Positions 1 through 7,743 are shown, counted from the first letter of the stretch. The stretch is DNA of 8,573 bases from JBBQQK01 sp038216025 (GCA_038216025.1 JBBQQK010000048.1:1-8573); one strand, 5' to 3'. The notes: generated by a model from the letters alone, not told the origin. Program-made: numbers and translations.

Positions 1-1049
1 CTTTTTCGCTGGTCCTCAAGCACATCATCGGGAACCTTAATATTTTTAAATGCCTCTGCCACCTGCTTAACCAATTCTTCTTCAGTAACTCGCATCGCCC
101 CGTGTTTGCCCTTGTATTGGCTACAAACGCAGTAATTGATCCCTTTCTTGGGATCTTTACCGACAAGACAACCGCAATCGGCACAATGAATCATGCCACG
201 AAAGACAAATGGCTTGCTGGCATATTTGATCTTAGTTCCCGATCTGCCGTCTCTGATCGCTTTACATTTCTCAAACAGCCATCGATCAATCAGTTTTTCG
301 TATCTATGGGGGTAAATCAGGCCGTTGTACTCCATCTCGCCATAATAAAAACGATTGCTCAAAATATTCGAAAGCTGGCTCTTTGTTACTGGTTTTCCTG
401 CTTTGGTATTATTCCTTAGTCCTTCATCGTCTAAAATCTTAACTATTTGAGGCAATCCGTAATTTTCGGAGGCATAGAGTTCAAAAGCTTTTCTTACAAG
501 TCTTTGTCGATCCTTATCGAGGATAACATCCTTTTTATTGTTATCTAGGGTTTTGTTAAGATAGCCAATCGGAGCTTTTTCTGGCCATTCGTTATTTCTG
601 AGCTTTGAGTTGGCCGAGATAACGGCATCTTCTTTTAGCCGATTCAGAAACTGCTTGGCAAGATAAACTTTAGTGTCCCAGTCAGTGATATCTCTGCCGA
701 TTGTATCTTTGCAAATAACCAAATGATCATGCACAAAATGAATTTCTTTGCCTTGCTCAAGCCTTAGTTCATCGATCAAAACAGCATCTCGAAAGTTTCT
801 TGTGATTCGGTCAACACGATAACAAATGATAGCTTTGATCTCCTTGCTCTTCTTGGCGAAAGAGATCATCTCATTGAATTTCTTGCGTATCTTCGAATCA
901 GCACTTTCACTAAAAACAAATTCTTTTTCAATCTCAAAATTGTTGTCTTTAGCGTATTCTCGCAACAAGGGAAGCTGAATATCCTCGAGGGATAATCCCT
1001 CTTTTTCCTGCCTCATTGTCGAAACTCTGGCTAAAATTACTGCTTTCAT
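1..1049 (-). CDS. Large serine recombinase (site-specific integrase/resolvase family), C-terminus cut by window edge
   Basis: Serine site-specific recombinases cut and rejoin DNA at attachment sites through a 5' phosphoserine link; large forms integrate and excise mobile elements. I translated 349 residues by hand from ATG at 1049; the frame stays open to the window edge, so the 3' end is missing. The N-terminal resolvase domain (about 1-140) starts MKAVILARVS, with the probable nucleophile Ser10 after Arg8, and has YRVDRITRNFRD at 77-88, matching the conserved Asp/Arg catalytic block. Residues about 155-265 fit the 'Recombinase' DNA-binding domain. Residues 283-320 look like the recombinase zinc beta-ribbon, with Cys289, Cys292, Cys307 and Cys309. 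Only the final coiled-coil/C-terminal part (typical totals are roughly 450-550 residues) should be absent. The start codon overlaps the methyltransferase stop as ATGA, and there is no strong Shine-Dalgarno, so translation is probably coupled. Family is confident; integrase versus invertase is not resolved. Confidence 0.93.
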   Translation of the reverse strand, partial: MKAVILARVSTMRQEKEGLSLEDIQLPLLREYAKDNNFEIEKEFVFSESADSKIRKKFNEMISFAKKSKEIKAIICYRVDRITRNFRDAVLIDELRLEQGKEIHFVHDHLVICKDTIGRDITDWDTKVYLAKQFLNRLKEDAVISANSKLRNNEWPEKAPIGYLNKTLDNNKKDVILDKDRQRLVRKAFELYASENYGLPQIVKILDDEGLRNNTKAGKPVTKSQLSNILSNRFYYGEMEYNGLIYPHRYEKLIDRWLFEKCKAIRDGRSGTKIKYASKPFVFRGMIHCADCGCLVGKDPKKGINYCVCSQYKGKHGAMRVTEEELVKQVAEAFKNIKVPDDVLEDQRK

Positions 1050-4030
1050 AAACCAGCTTTAATAATTGCTTTTTCTTCTTCGTTCAAGCCATACAATTCG
1101 TAAACCAACTCATCAATTTGATTTTCAAGGTCCTTGGTATTTGCTCTTGGATCAGACTTTTTTATTGCTAAGATTTGATTCACCAAAGACTCTATCTTAT
1201 CTTTCTCTTCGGTAATAGGTATCGGTATCTGTTTTAATTGATTTAATTTAATATGCAGACCAGCAGGAAAACTAATTTTGAACCATTTTCTGATAAAGGT
1301 GGAGTTAATAATTCCCAGAATATATTCAAGTGAATAGTTTTCGCTGGGGTTATAAATTATATTTAAAGTATCAGTTGTAAAATACCTTTCATCATCCAAT
1401 GTAGCACTTATATTTTTCGCTATGTCCTTAACAATAATTTTATCTTTATTTTCAAAAATTGACCTTTTGCGTGGCCCAGCACCTGTTTTTTCAATCATTA
1501 AATCTGGACGGTACCATATATATTTTCTACTATATTTTATTATATAAGAATCAACATCTTTTCCCCTTAAAACGGGTTGGTATTCATCGTTTATTTTTTC
1601 GTCGTGAATAAAGCGTTTATCATCAGATGTTTTAATACCGAGCGAAAAATCACAGATATCACCAAGTGATTTGGTTTTTACTCGGACCAATAAAGGTATA
1701 TCGAAAGTGAAGCCAAAAGATGGTTGATTTTTAATTTGATCATATGATAATTCGTGTTTATATTCTTTAAATTCACCGTCAAATTCACTAAGCGAAATAA
1801 AATTGTCTTTTGTTTTTTCTTTTTTTATCCCGAGAATAACCGTTGTAACCGATGCTTCGAATACATTCGAATAGCATTTTATCAGCTTGGTCACTCTGGT
1901 TTTTTCTAAAAGAAACTCTCTGAGTCTAGAAAAACTGTCTGTCCCTAGCCAACTATTCGAGATTATAAAATACAAAGTTCCATTTTCGCTTAATAGTTCA
2001 TGCCCTTTTTGAATGAAAAAAGCATAGAGATCAGTTTTATTTTTATATATTGAATATTTCTTCTTTAAATAATCTCTGTAAGCCACATCTTCGATATTAA
2101 ATATGTTTACATATGGCGGATTCCCGATAATGATATCAAAAGAGTCAACTCCATGCATTAGCTCTGAGTCATAAAACGAAGCACTTTTGCCGTTTTCAAA
2201 TGGTTTATAGCTTTTAAGTTGTTTGGTGCCTTCTGTATCAAAAAGGTTTTCTTTATGGGTGAGCTTGATATAATCTTTTTGAAGTTTTTCTTTTGTTCTC
2301 TTGTTGCTAGTTGCATAATAATCATCTCTCATACTCATGAGAGTAGATTTCAAATTCTTGTCGGACTCAAATGCCATTTGTTCCGAAGTATCAAGTCCTA
2401 TTAAACTATTTGCGCAAACAAATTTAAAATCGAGGTTTGGAAGTGGTTTGATCTTTTTATTATCTTTAATATCAACAATAATAGAAAGCCAAGCTCGAAG
2501 TCGGCAAATTTCGATGGCTGTTGGATCAATATCGACTCCATAAAGATTGTTTTTGAGTATCGAAAGTTTCGCTTCATAGGAATCAAAGCTCGGTTCAAGC
2601 CGTTCAGAAACACTAAGAATTTTATGTAATACACCCATAGGAAAAGCGCCAGATCCGACTGCTGGGTCAAGCACCTTGACCCCTCGAAGTGCGTCTGTAA
2701 TTCGCTTACGATCTTCAGGTGCAACAGAGTCTCGCTTGCTATTTGTGCCAGCCAGAGCCCATTCGCTATCGCTAAGATCAAGCAAATCATCGACGCTCTT
2801 CTTGATAAATAGGTCTGAGCCAAGTGCAGTATATAGATACTGGCGCAAGCTCTCGCGCGACATATAACTCACAATTTCCCTAGGAGTATAGAAAGCACCG
2901 TTGGCCTTCTTGGCTTGAGCACCTGTCTCAGTGGTAAGCGAAGCAAGAAAACTCTCGAAGATCCGCCCGAGCATCTCTGGGTCGATCGCTATCTGTTCGT
3001 ATTCAGGAGTTGATTCGTCTGTCGTAAAGTTGAATGAATCAAAGTGATCGTAAAGAATTTTGAAAAATCCTATTGGGAATGTAGGTTTATGGCTATTCCA
3101 GTATGTGCCATCGGATTTCTGATCGAAAAGACCGCCGTTGAGGTATGGAGTGATCGGATCAATATCTCGATGAGATTCATTATTTAAGACATTAAAAAAA
3201 AGTGTACTAAGTTTGTCTTCATAATATTCGGTATCATTTTGATCACCGACAGTAAAATATTCTTTTTCTTCATTAATAATATGCTTTTTTCTCAAAAACC
3301 ATAGAAATAGCAATCTTCCATGCAACCTGTTAGCAAATTGATTCGCCAGCTGTTCTTCAACACCATCGGTCTTCATATGCTGAGTAAGTGATGTAAAACT
3401 GTTGACCATACCTTCATAAAATTTCTTATTCAGGCTTGAGAGTTTGAAAGTCTCCCAAATAGTGGAATGAAGTATGTTTCTATCTTCCGTTTGAGCAACA
3501 TTGTGCCAGAGGGTAAATATCTCATATTGAGTATTTGTAAGTCTCCTTGATAGTTCTACAAGCCTGAGAGTGGTCTTGTTTGAAAGAACAACAATTACCG
3601 AGTCCTTTTCAGGGGCAAGAAAGAAGTCAATACCGACTCTCATACCTGGATCGTTGCGAGTATAATCACGATCTTCAAAATTAGGAGTAAAATTTACAGC
3701 GCCAGCAATAAAAAGCTTAGATCTTTTCTGAAGGGCAAAAAACTTTGCTTCAAGGAGTGACTCTTTTGAGGTGAGTTCGAAACACGCTCGATCTCCTCGA
3801 AAATGTGGATGAGCATTGAACCATCGGTCGTATCTTTCAGCGTTTGGAAGCTTGAGTTTTGAGAGTTCAATATCCTCAATATCTTTTATTTCGACTCCCA
3901 TATAATCAAGCAGTGTGTTGCACACCAAAAGAGCAGATGATATATCTTTTTTTGCTGTTAGCTCTTTAAGAGCGTTATTTATGTTACTTTGATAGTTACT
4001 TTGCATAGAATAATAATGTGTTAATTTCAT
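1046..4030 (-). CDS. Eco57I-type adenine-N6 DNA methyltransferase with C-terminal target-recognition domain
   Basis: This protein probably transfers methyl from S-adenosylmethionine to adenine N6 at a specific DNA site, marking self DNA for the adjacent helicase/nuclease. With ATG at 4030 it has 994 residues. Residues 1-370 are an uncharacterised helical N-terminal region in which I see no clear PD-(D/E)xK site. FYTP lies at 380-383, SAM-binding motif I (LDPAVGSGAF) at 454-463, an acidic VDID strand near 499-502, and catalytic motif IV NPPY at 637-640; this motif order is that of gamma-class N6A enzymes. Residues about 770-940 look like a TaqI/Eco57I-type specificity domain, ending in a typical LKQIPIP segment. 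Starts are ambiguous: TTG at 4033, ATG at 4030 and ATG at 4006 are in frame, none with a good Shine-Dalgarno. All overlap the helicase gene's 3' end, implying translational coupling. PglX (BREX) and DISARM DrmMI are related enzymes, but no other BREX or DISARM gene is seen here. Confidence 0.92.
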   Translation of the reverse strand: MKLTHYYSMQSNYQSNINNALKELTAKKDISSALLVCNTLLDYMGVEIKDIEDIELSKLKLPNAERYDRWFNAHPHFRGDRACFELTSKESLLEAKFFALQKRSKLFIAGAVNFTPNFEDRDYTRNDPGMRVGIDFFLAPEKDSVIVVLSNKTTLRLVELSRRLTNTQYEIFTLWHNVAQTEDRNILHSTIWETFKLSSLNKKFYEGMVNSFTSLTQHMKTDGVEEQLANQFANRLHGRLLFLWFLRKKHIINEEKEYFTVGDQNDTEYYEDKLSTLFFNVLNNESHRDIDPITPYLNGGLFDQKSDGTYWNSHKPTFPIGFFKILYDHFDSFNFTTDESTPEYEQIAIDPEMLGRIFESFLASLTTETGAQAKKANGAFYTPREIVSYMSRESLRQYLYTALGSDLFIKKSVDDLLDLSDSEWALAGTNSKRDSVAPEDRKRITDALRGVKVLDPAVGSGAFPMGVLHKILSVSERLEPSFDSYEAKLSILKNNLYGVDIDPTAIEICRLRAWLSIIVDIKDNKKIKPLPNLDFKFVCANSLIGLDTSEQMAFESDKNLKSTLMSMRDDYYATSNKRTKEKLQKDYIKLTHKENLFDTEGTKQLKSYKPFENGKSASFYDSELMHGVDSFDIIIGNPPYVNIFNIEDVAYRDYLKKKYSIYKNKTDLYAFFIQKGHELLSENGTLYFIISNSWLGTDSFSRLREFLLEKTRVTKLIKCYSNVFEASVTTVILGIKKEKTKDNFISLSEFDGEFKEYKHELSYDQIKNQPSFGFTFDIPLLVRVKTKSLGDICDFSLGIKTSDDKRFIHDEKINDEYQPVLRGKDVDSYIIKYSRKYIWYRPDLMIEKTGAGPRKRSIFENKDKIIVKDIAKNISATLDDERYFTTDTLNIIYNPSENYSLEYILGIINSTFIRKWFKISFPAGLHIKLNQLKQIPIPITEEKDKIESLVNQILAIKKSDPRANTKDLENQIDELVYELYGLNEEEKAIIKAGL

Positions 4031-7000
4031 CAACTGTTTTTTCAGGTTTCTTTTCTTTTGTAAGCTCTTCTACGAGCAGGGTGAATCTTTCAAGCGTATT
4101 GGGGCGAAATTGATCATACGCAACCAGGTCATCTTTTGCATCAGAAAAAAGTTTCCTCGTCTTTTTAAGTTCGAGCTTTGAATCTATAGCACTAAGGGCG
4201 CTACTGAGCTGAAGATCGGGAAGGTATTTTGCGACATTGTCGAGTATAAAATCAATGGATTTGGTCCTCTTAAATATAAGAGTTTCGCTTGTCGCCTCTT
4301 CTACGGCCTGTCTTTCCATGAGTTTCTTGACGAATGAGCGCTCCTTGCTGGTTTCGATTTTATCAATAGATCTTTTGGAGTCTTCCGAAGTTGTTTTTAT
4401 ATGCGAAAGTGCATCGATGGTATCCAGAACGCCAACTTTGCCATCGAACGCTTGGTATTCCACAAATATATCAACTGGGTAGAGATCTTTGTTTTCATCT
4501 TCTTTTACCATCGTTTGAGTCAATCCGATCACATCTGGCGTATCTGTAAGCGACCTGCTCTTTTCTGGTAAATATCCCCATTTTCCAGTAGAAATGTTTT
4601 TAATCGTATGGATATCTTTCTCGGAACTGTTTTTAAGGAAGCTACGAAGCTCGAACACATATTGATCTTCGGTCAAGAAGTCTGCGTCATCTTCAAGTGC
4701 AAGAAGTGCCTTTGCTCCCGTTTCTTCGTCGTACAAAGCGGTGACTCGATCAATATCGCTAGCATCATCAGTCTGGTCGATGTATTCGATTGGATTTGAT
4801 TCCTCGCCGAGGACTGGTTGATCGGTGCCAATAGTATGTTTGATCTTATTAATTTTCTGCTCGAGCCGTTTCACTAGCCTGAGGTATACTTCAAGCTGTT
4901 TTTCTGGTGCCATATTATATATATAGACTTCTGGATATGTTGAGCCAAGACGATTGATGCGACCATTGCGCTGGATCATGCGAACAGGATTCCAATGTAA
5001 GTCGAAATTGATGAGCACTGGACAATCTTGGAGGTTTTGACCTTCAGAAAGTACATCTGTTGCGAAGAGATAATTAATCTCAGGATGATCTTCATCGATG
5101 GTAAATCCTTTTGATACAGGTGAAAAACGACCAGTTATTTGATTGATATCAAAAGCACTTGCGCCAGTAACAAAAGCTGATCTTTCCATTTCTTCCTGAC
5201 TCAAATACGCTCTTAAATTATTTTCTAAATACTTAATCGTGTCGGCATAAAAACTAAAAACAAGAATCTTTTTTGTTTTAGTTGTTTCCTTGATTTCTCG
5301 AATAAGATCTACAAATCGCAAGAGTTTGTCATCTTTCTTTTCAATAGTTTCACAAAGCCCGATAAGAATTTTGGCTATTTTCTGATCACGCTCTATATCG
5401 TTTTTAAGAGCTTCAATGTTATACACGATTGGATCAGCCACTATCTTTTCGCCCATAGCGTCGTCTGGTACATCATCAAGATCGTCGCCGAACTCTTTTA
5501 CTAGCTCATTAATATCTTTAAAGGATAAGATGTATCCTTTTTCAAGCCATTCGCTAAAAGTTGACAATCTGCTGGAATACTTCTCTATAGAGTTTTTAAG
5601 AGCATATGGGGAGGACTCAAGGCGCTTCAAAAGACTAACGCGAATAAGATTGTGAATGCTAAGCTGACTAAGAAGCATAAAGCTTTCTTTTGGTTTAAGT
5701 TTATATGCTTTTATTTCTTCGGGAGTTTTACCATAAAACCTATAATCATATATACGAGCTTTATACGGAGCAAAGCCAAGAGTTAAAATGATTTGAAAAA
5801 GATTAGTAAATACCCCAATTTGAGCATCATCATTTGATAAGGTATTTTTATTTATCGTGTCAAAAGGGTGCTCAGTTCGTTGCGTTACGGAAATAAGCTT
5901 TTCAATATCAATACGACGAGGATCTATACCCTCAAAATTCGATTTATCTGATATAGAAATTTGATCAGAAACAAGAGCATCATTTTCTGCCGAGAAGTTA
6001 TATTCTGCTGGTCTTACAATGCTTTCAGGGAATGTTCGCATAACGCCATCATTTCCGAGAAGACCTCCGTTAAAGTCTTTTATAATTCCGCTTCGGGTTG
6101 AGCGAACAAGAAAATGCTTGAGTCCTTGCCTCATGACTTTATTTACCCGATCCCAATCAGGCGCTTCGTCCGCATTCTCTTTCAATTTGATGTAACTCAC
6201 AAGCCGTTTTACTGCTTCGAAGAAATCAATTACTTCACGCTTTTTGCTTGTGGTGTATACGATAGGGAATGAGTCGAGCTTACCTTTACTGGCGAGCTGA
6301 ATTTGATTCACAAAATCCGTAAGTTGATTATTTACTGGTGTTGCGGTAACAAGTAGCACTTTACTCTCAGGATTATTACTAAACCATTCAAGAATTTTTA
6401 CATGACGAGTGCTGTTGTCGTTGCGAAGATTGTGTGCTTCATCAATAATGAAAAGATCGACATTTCTATACTTGTCACGATCCATTTCGTCTTGGATCGC
6501 ATTCATATCTGCCATAGATATAAGCTCATAACCACCATGAATATCATGTATTTTAGAAAGATCATCTTTCCATTGTTTTATGAGTCGGGCTGGAACAATT
6601 GCACAGATACGGCGATCTCCTTTTTCCAGATAATGTTTAATAACAGCGCCAGCGGTAATCGTCTTACCAAGACCGACGGAGTCCGCAAGCATGGCTAGGC
6701 CAGTTTTTTCAATTTTGTTTATCAATAGCTGAGCATTTCTTTGCTGGAAAGCATAAAGGTTTTTTGATGCGTCTTCCGAAAGTGTAATCTCGTCAGTAAC
6801 TTCACTTTTATAAAGATTCCAAAGCGTAGCTATATACATTTCATATTGACTGTATGTAATGTGGCCAACAGTGGACATTGAAAGTATCTCTCCAAATTCT
6901 TCATTCCATTTTTCGGTTGTTTCGTCCTCCCAAAATGAATCAAACCAGAAAAGATGACCGACTTCTTGTGATTCTGTTTTTGGTTCCGAAAGAACAATTC

Positions 7001-7490
7001 TATGATCTGACTCAAGCGCATTGAGTTCTGTGTTTTGAGTCAAGCCATTTTTAGTAAAATTTGATGATCCAATAATGCCGACAGCGGTGTCTGATGTATA
7101 AGAGCCAAAAATATAACATTTTGCATGCAAAAAGTTTTTGCGATAGACACGAATTTCGAGTGTACCTTTTTCGATAAGCTCTTTTATTTTTGTAACTGTT
7201 TCAGTAAGTCCCGAATCAGGCTTAAGCATAGAGAGATCCATTTTCATATCCTGATCTGGATAATCAGGCTCTGGTTCAGGAATTTGTAACTTGTAGCGCG
7301 AGATCACAGGTTCACGGCCGATGAGAATGCGAATCTTCGAGTAGTGTTGAATTGATGGAAGAATCAGCTTCATGCCCTCTAGATCCCAATAACCAGTTGC
7401 AATTGAAATTTCGGAGTAATCTTTAGAGGCTTCGATAAGAACATCTTTAAGAAATTTTCGATTGTTATCAATTATTTTGGGGTAGTTCAT
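3996..7490 (-). CDS. PLD-like (HKD) domain fused to SNF2/HepA-type DEAH helicase; putative restriction/anti-phage effector
   Basis: This 1164-residue protein is likely an ATP-driven DNA translocase with an attached nuclease-like domain. Residues 1-200 form a PLD-like domain with one HKD half-site: His122 and Lys124 in LHAKCY, then GSSN at 141-144. The Asp expected four residues after Lys is replaced (Gly129). The SF2 core follows: Walker A DSVGLGKT at 270-277, DEAH at 350-353, motif III TATP at 382-385, then an extended insert at about 400-735. RecA lobe 2 has KILVFSF at 741-747, TDVLSEGQNLQ at 811-821 and QRNGRINRLGS at 840-850. Residues 880-1164 are charged and not recognised. The start at 7490 is supported by AAGGA nine bases upstream and by its position 1 nt after the HTH gene stop. 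The methyltransferase gene overlaps its 3' end. Pairing with a methyltransferase points to DNA restriction; DISARM DrmD-like and Type ISP-like roles are alternatives. The cleavage activity is inferred. Confidence 0.93.
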   Translation of the reverse strand: MNYPKIIDNNRKFLKDVLIEASKDYSEISIATGYWDLEGMKLILPSIQHYSKIRILIGREPVISRYKLQIPEPEPDYPDQDMKMDLSMLKPDSGLTETVTKIKELIEKGTLEIRVYRKNFLHAKCYIFGSYTSDTAVGIIGSSNFTKNGLTQNTELNALESDHRIVLSEPKTESQEVGHLFWFDSFWEDETTEKWNEEFGEILSMSTVGHITYSQYEMYIATLWNLYKSEVTDEITLSEDASKNLYAFQQRNAQLLINKIEKTGLAMLADSVGLGKTITAGAVIKHYLEKGDRRICAIVPARLIKQWKDDLSKIHDIHGGYELISMADMNAIQDEMDRDKYRNVDLFIIDEAHNLRNDNSTRHVKILEWFSNNPESKVLLVTATPVNNQLTDFVNQIQLASKGKLDSFPIVYTTSKKREVIDFFEAVKRLVSYIKLKENADEAPDWDRVNKVMRQGLKHFLVRSTRSGIIKDFNGGLLGNDGVMRTFPESIVRPAEYNFSAENDALVSDQISISDKSNFEGIDPRRIDIEKLISVTQRTEHPFDTINKNTLSNDDAQIGVFTNLFQIILTLGFAPYKARIYDYRFYGKTPEEIKAYKLKPKESFMLLSQLSIHNLIRVSLLKRLESSPYALKNSIEKYSSRLSTFSEWLEKGYILSFKDINELVKEFGDDLDDVPDDAMGEKIVADPIVYNIEALKNDIERDQKIAKILIGLCETIEKKDDKLLRFVDLIREIKETTKTKKILVFSFYADTIKYLENNLRAYLSQEEMERSAFVTGASAFDINQITGRFSPVSKGFTIDEDHPEINYLFATDVLSEGQNLQDCPVLINFDLHWNPVRMIQRNGRINRLGSTYPEVYIYNMAPEKQLEVYLRLVKRLEQKINKIKHTIGTDQPVLGEESNPIEYIDQTDDASDIDRVTALYDEETGAKALLALEDDADFLTEDQYVFELRSFLKNSSEKDIHTIKNISTGKWGYLPEKSRSLTDTPDVIGLTQTMVKEDENKDLYPVDIFVEYQAFDGKVGVLDTIDALSHIKTTSEDSKRSIDKIETSKERSFVKKLMERQAVEEATSETLIFKRTKSIDFILDNVAKYLPDLQLSSALSAIDSKLELKKTRKLFSDAKDDLVAYDQFRPNTLERFTLLVEELTKEKKPEKTVDEINTLLFYAK

Positions 7491-7491
7491 A

Positions 7492-7665
7492 TTACTTTAT
7501 CCTTATTTTATTAAGAAATTTTTCAAATTCTTCTCTTTTTACCCTGATATCTTTGCCAATCTTATAAGCAGAAATTTTACCAGCTTGAATATAGCGATAA
7601 ATGGTAACTTTATTTACTTTTAGCTTTTCAGCGATTTCTTTGGGAGTTAAAAACTCAGAGTCCAT
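7492..7665 (-). CDS. Small excisionase-like helix-turn-helix DNA-binding protein (57 aa)
   Basis: A 57-residue protein translated by hand from ATG at 7665 to TAA at 7492-7494. It begins MDSEFLTPKEIAEKL, and residues 6-52 match the 'excisionase family' MerR-like helix-turn-helix (HTH_17) pattern: LTPKEIAEKLKV, then VTIYRYIQAGKI, then a short strand-like IGKDIRVKREEFEKFL. Such proteins bind short direct repeats and act either as recombination directionality factors or as local repressors/activators. Both roles fit: a serine recombinase closes the operon, and tandem ATGCAC repeats lie in the promoter just upstream. A weak GGA lies nine bases before the start. Its stop is 1 nt from the helicase start, so it is the leader gene of the operon. 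An ATG at 7679 upstream is out of frame. The family is fairly sure; regulator versus excisionase is open. Confidence 0.88.
   Translation of the reverse strand: MDSEFLTPKEIAEKLKVNKVTIYRYIQAGKISAYKIGKDIRVKREEFEKFLNKIRIK
7500..7504 (-). promoter_or_regulatory. Ribosome binding site of the PLD-helicase gene
   Basis: AAGGA on the minus strand lies nine bases before ATG 7490, within the last codons of the HTH gene. It is the clearest Shine-Dalgarno in the window and fixes the helicase start. The other downstream genes of the operon lack one and appear to depend on overlap with the preceding gene. Confidence 0.6.
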
Positions 7666-7714
7666 TTGTTTTTTTCCATTATTATTTGAGTGATACTTTT
7701 GTATTTACATTTAT

Positions 7715-7743
7715 ACTATAATGCACTTTGATGCACAATTCAA
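7715..7743 (-). promoter_or_regulatory. Putative sigma70-type promoter of the HTH/helicase/methyltransferase/recombinase operon
   Basis: Read on the minus strand, TTGAAT (7743-7738) and TATAGT (7720-7715) are separated by exactly 17 nt. They match the -35 and -10 consensus at 4/6 and 5/6 positions. Transcription would start near 7708, leaving a leader of about 43 nt before the ATG at 7665. The -35 overlaps the TGA of the upstream gene (7742-7740). A second pairing, TTGTGC (7738-7733) with TATAAA (7715-7710) and also 17 nt apart, is possible but weaker at the -35. This is the only sizeable gap in the window, and no promoter of similar quality was noticed before the other genes. Confidence 0.6.
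7721..7736. promoter_or_regulatory. Candidate operator: ATGCAC direct repeats inside the promoter spacer
   Basis: On the plus strand ATGCAC occurs at 7721-7726 and again at 7731-7736, a 10-bp period that puts both copies on the same DNA face. The pair fills the spacer between the proposed -35 and -10. The core TGCA of each copy is itself palindromic, and an adjoining short palindrome TTATACTATAA (7711-7721) covers the -10. Excisionase-like HTH proteins often bind short direct repeats spaced by about one helical turn, so the product of the first gene of the operon is the obvious candidate ligand. The repeats are visible in the sequence; the binding is inferred. Confidence 0.45.

Noticed and set aside
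102..419. Plus-strand open frame of 105 codons
   Set aside because: It lies opposite the serine recombinase, whose minus-strand frame shows clear family motifs and runs unbroken through this stretch. It has no recognisable motif.
2401..2823. Minus-strand open frame of 140 codons inside the methyltransferase gene
   Set aside because: It is an alternate frame of the region encoding SAM motif I. Its translation is low-complexity and hydrophobic without a family signature, so it is a shadow.
1046..4030. Single-chain Type IIG enzyme (nuclease plus methyltransferase in one protein)
   Set aside because: I could not find a convincing PD-(D/E)xK arrangement in the 370-residue N-terminal region. Eco57I-type methyltransferases without a nuclease are common.
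1046..7665. Assignment as a DISARM or BREX system
   Set aside because: The helicase and methyltransferase are of related types, but no DrmA, DrmB, PglZ, BrxC or Lon-like gene is seen. The PLD domain is fused to the helicase, unlike the separate DrmC of DISARM.
7691..7712. Possible terminator hairpin (ATAC-AAAA-GTAT) between the replication-like gene and the HTH gene
   Set aside because: The stem is only four A+T-rich base pairs with no following U-tract of the right polarity, and it lies downstream of the promoter in the HTH leader.
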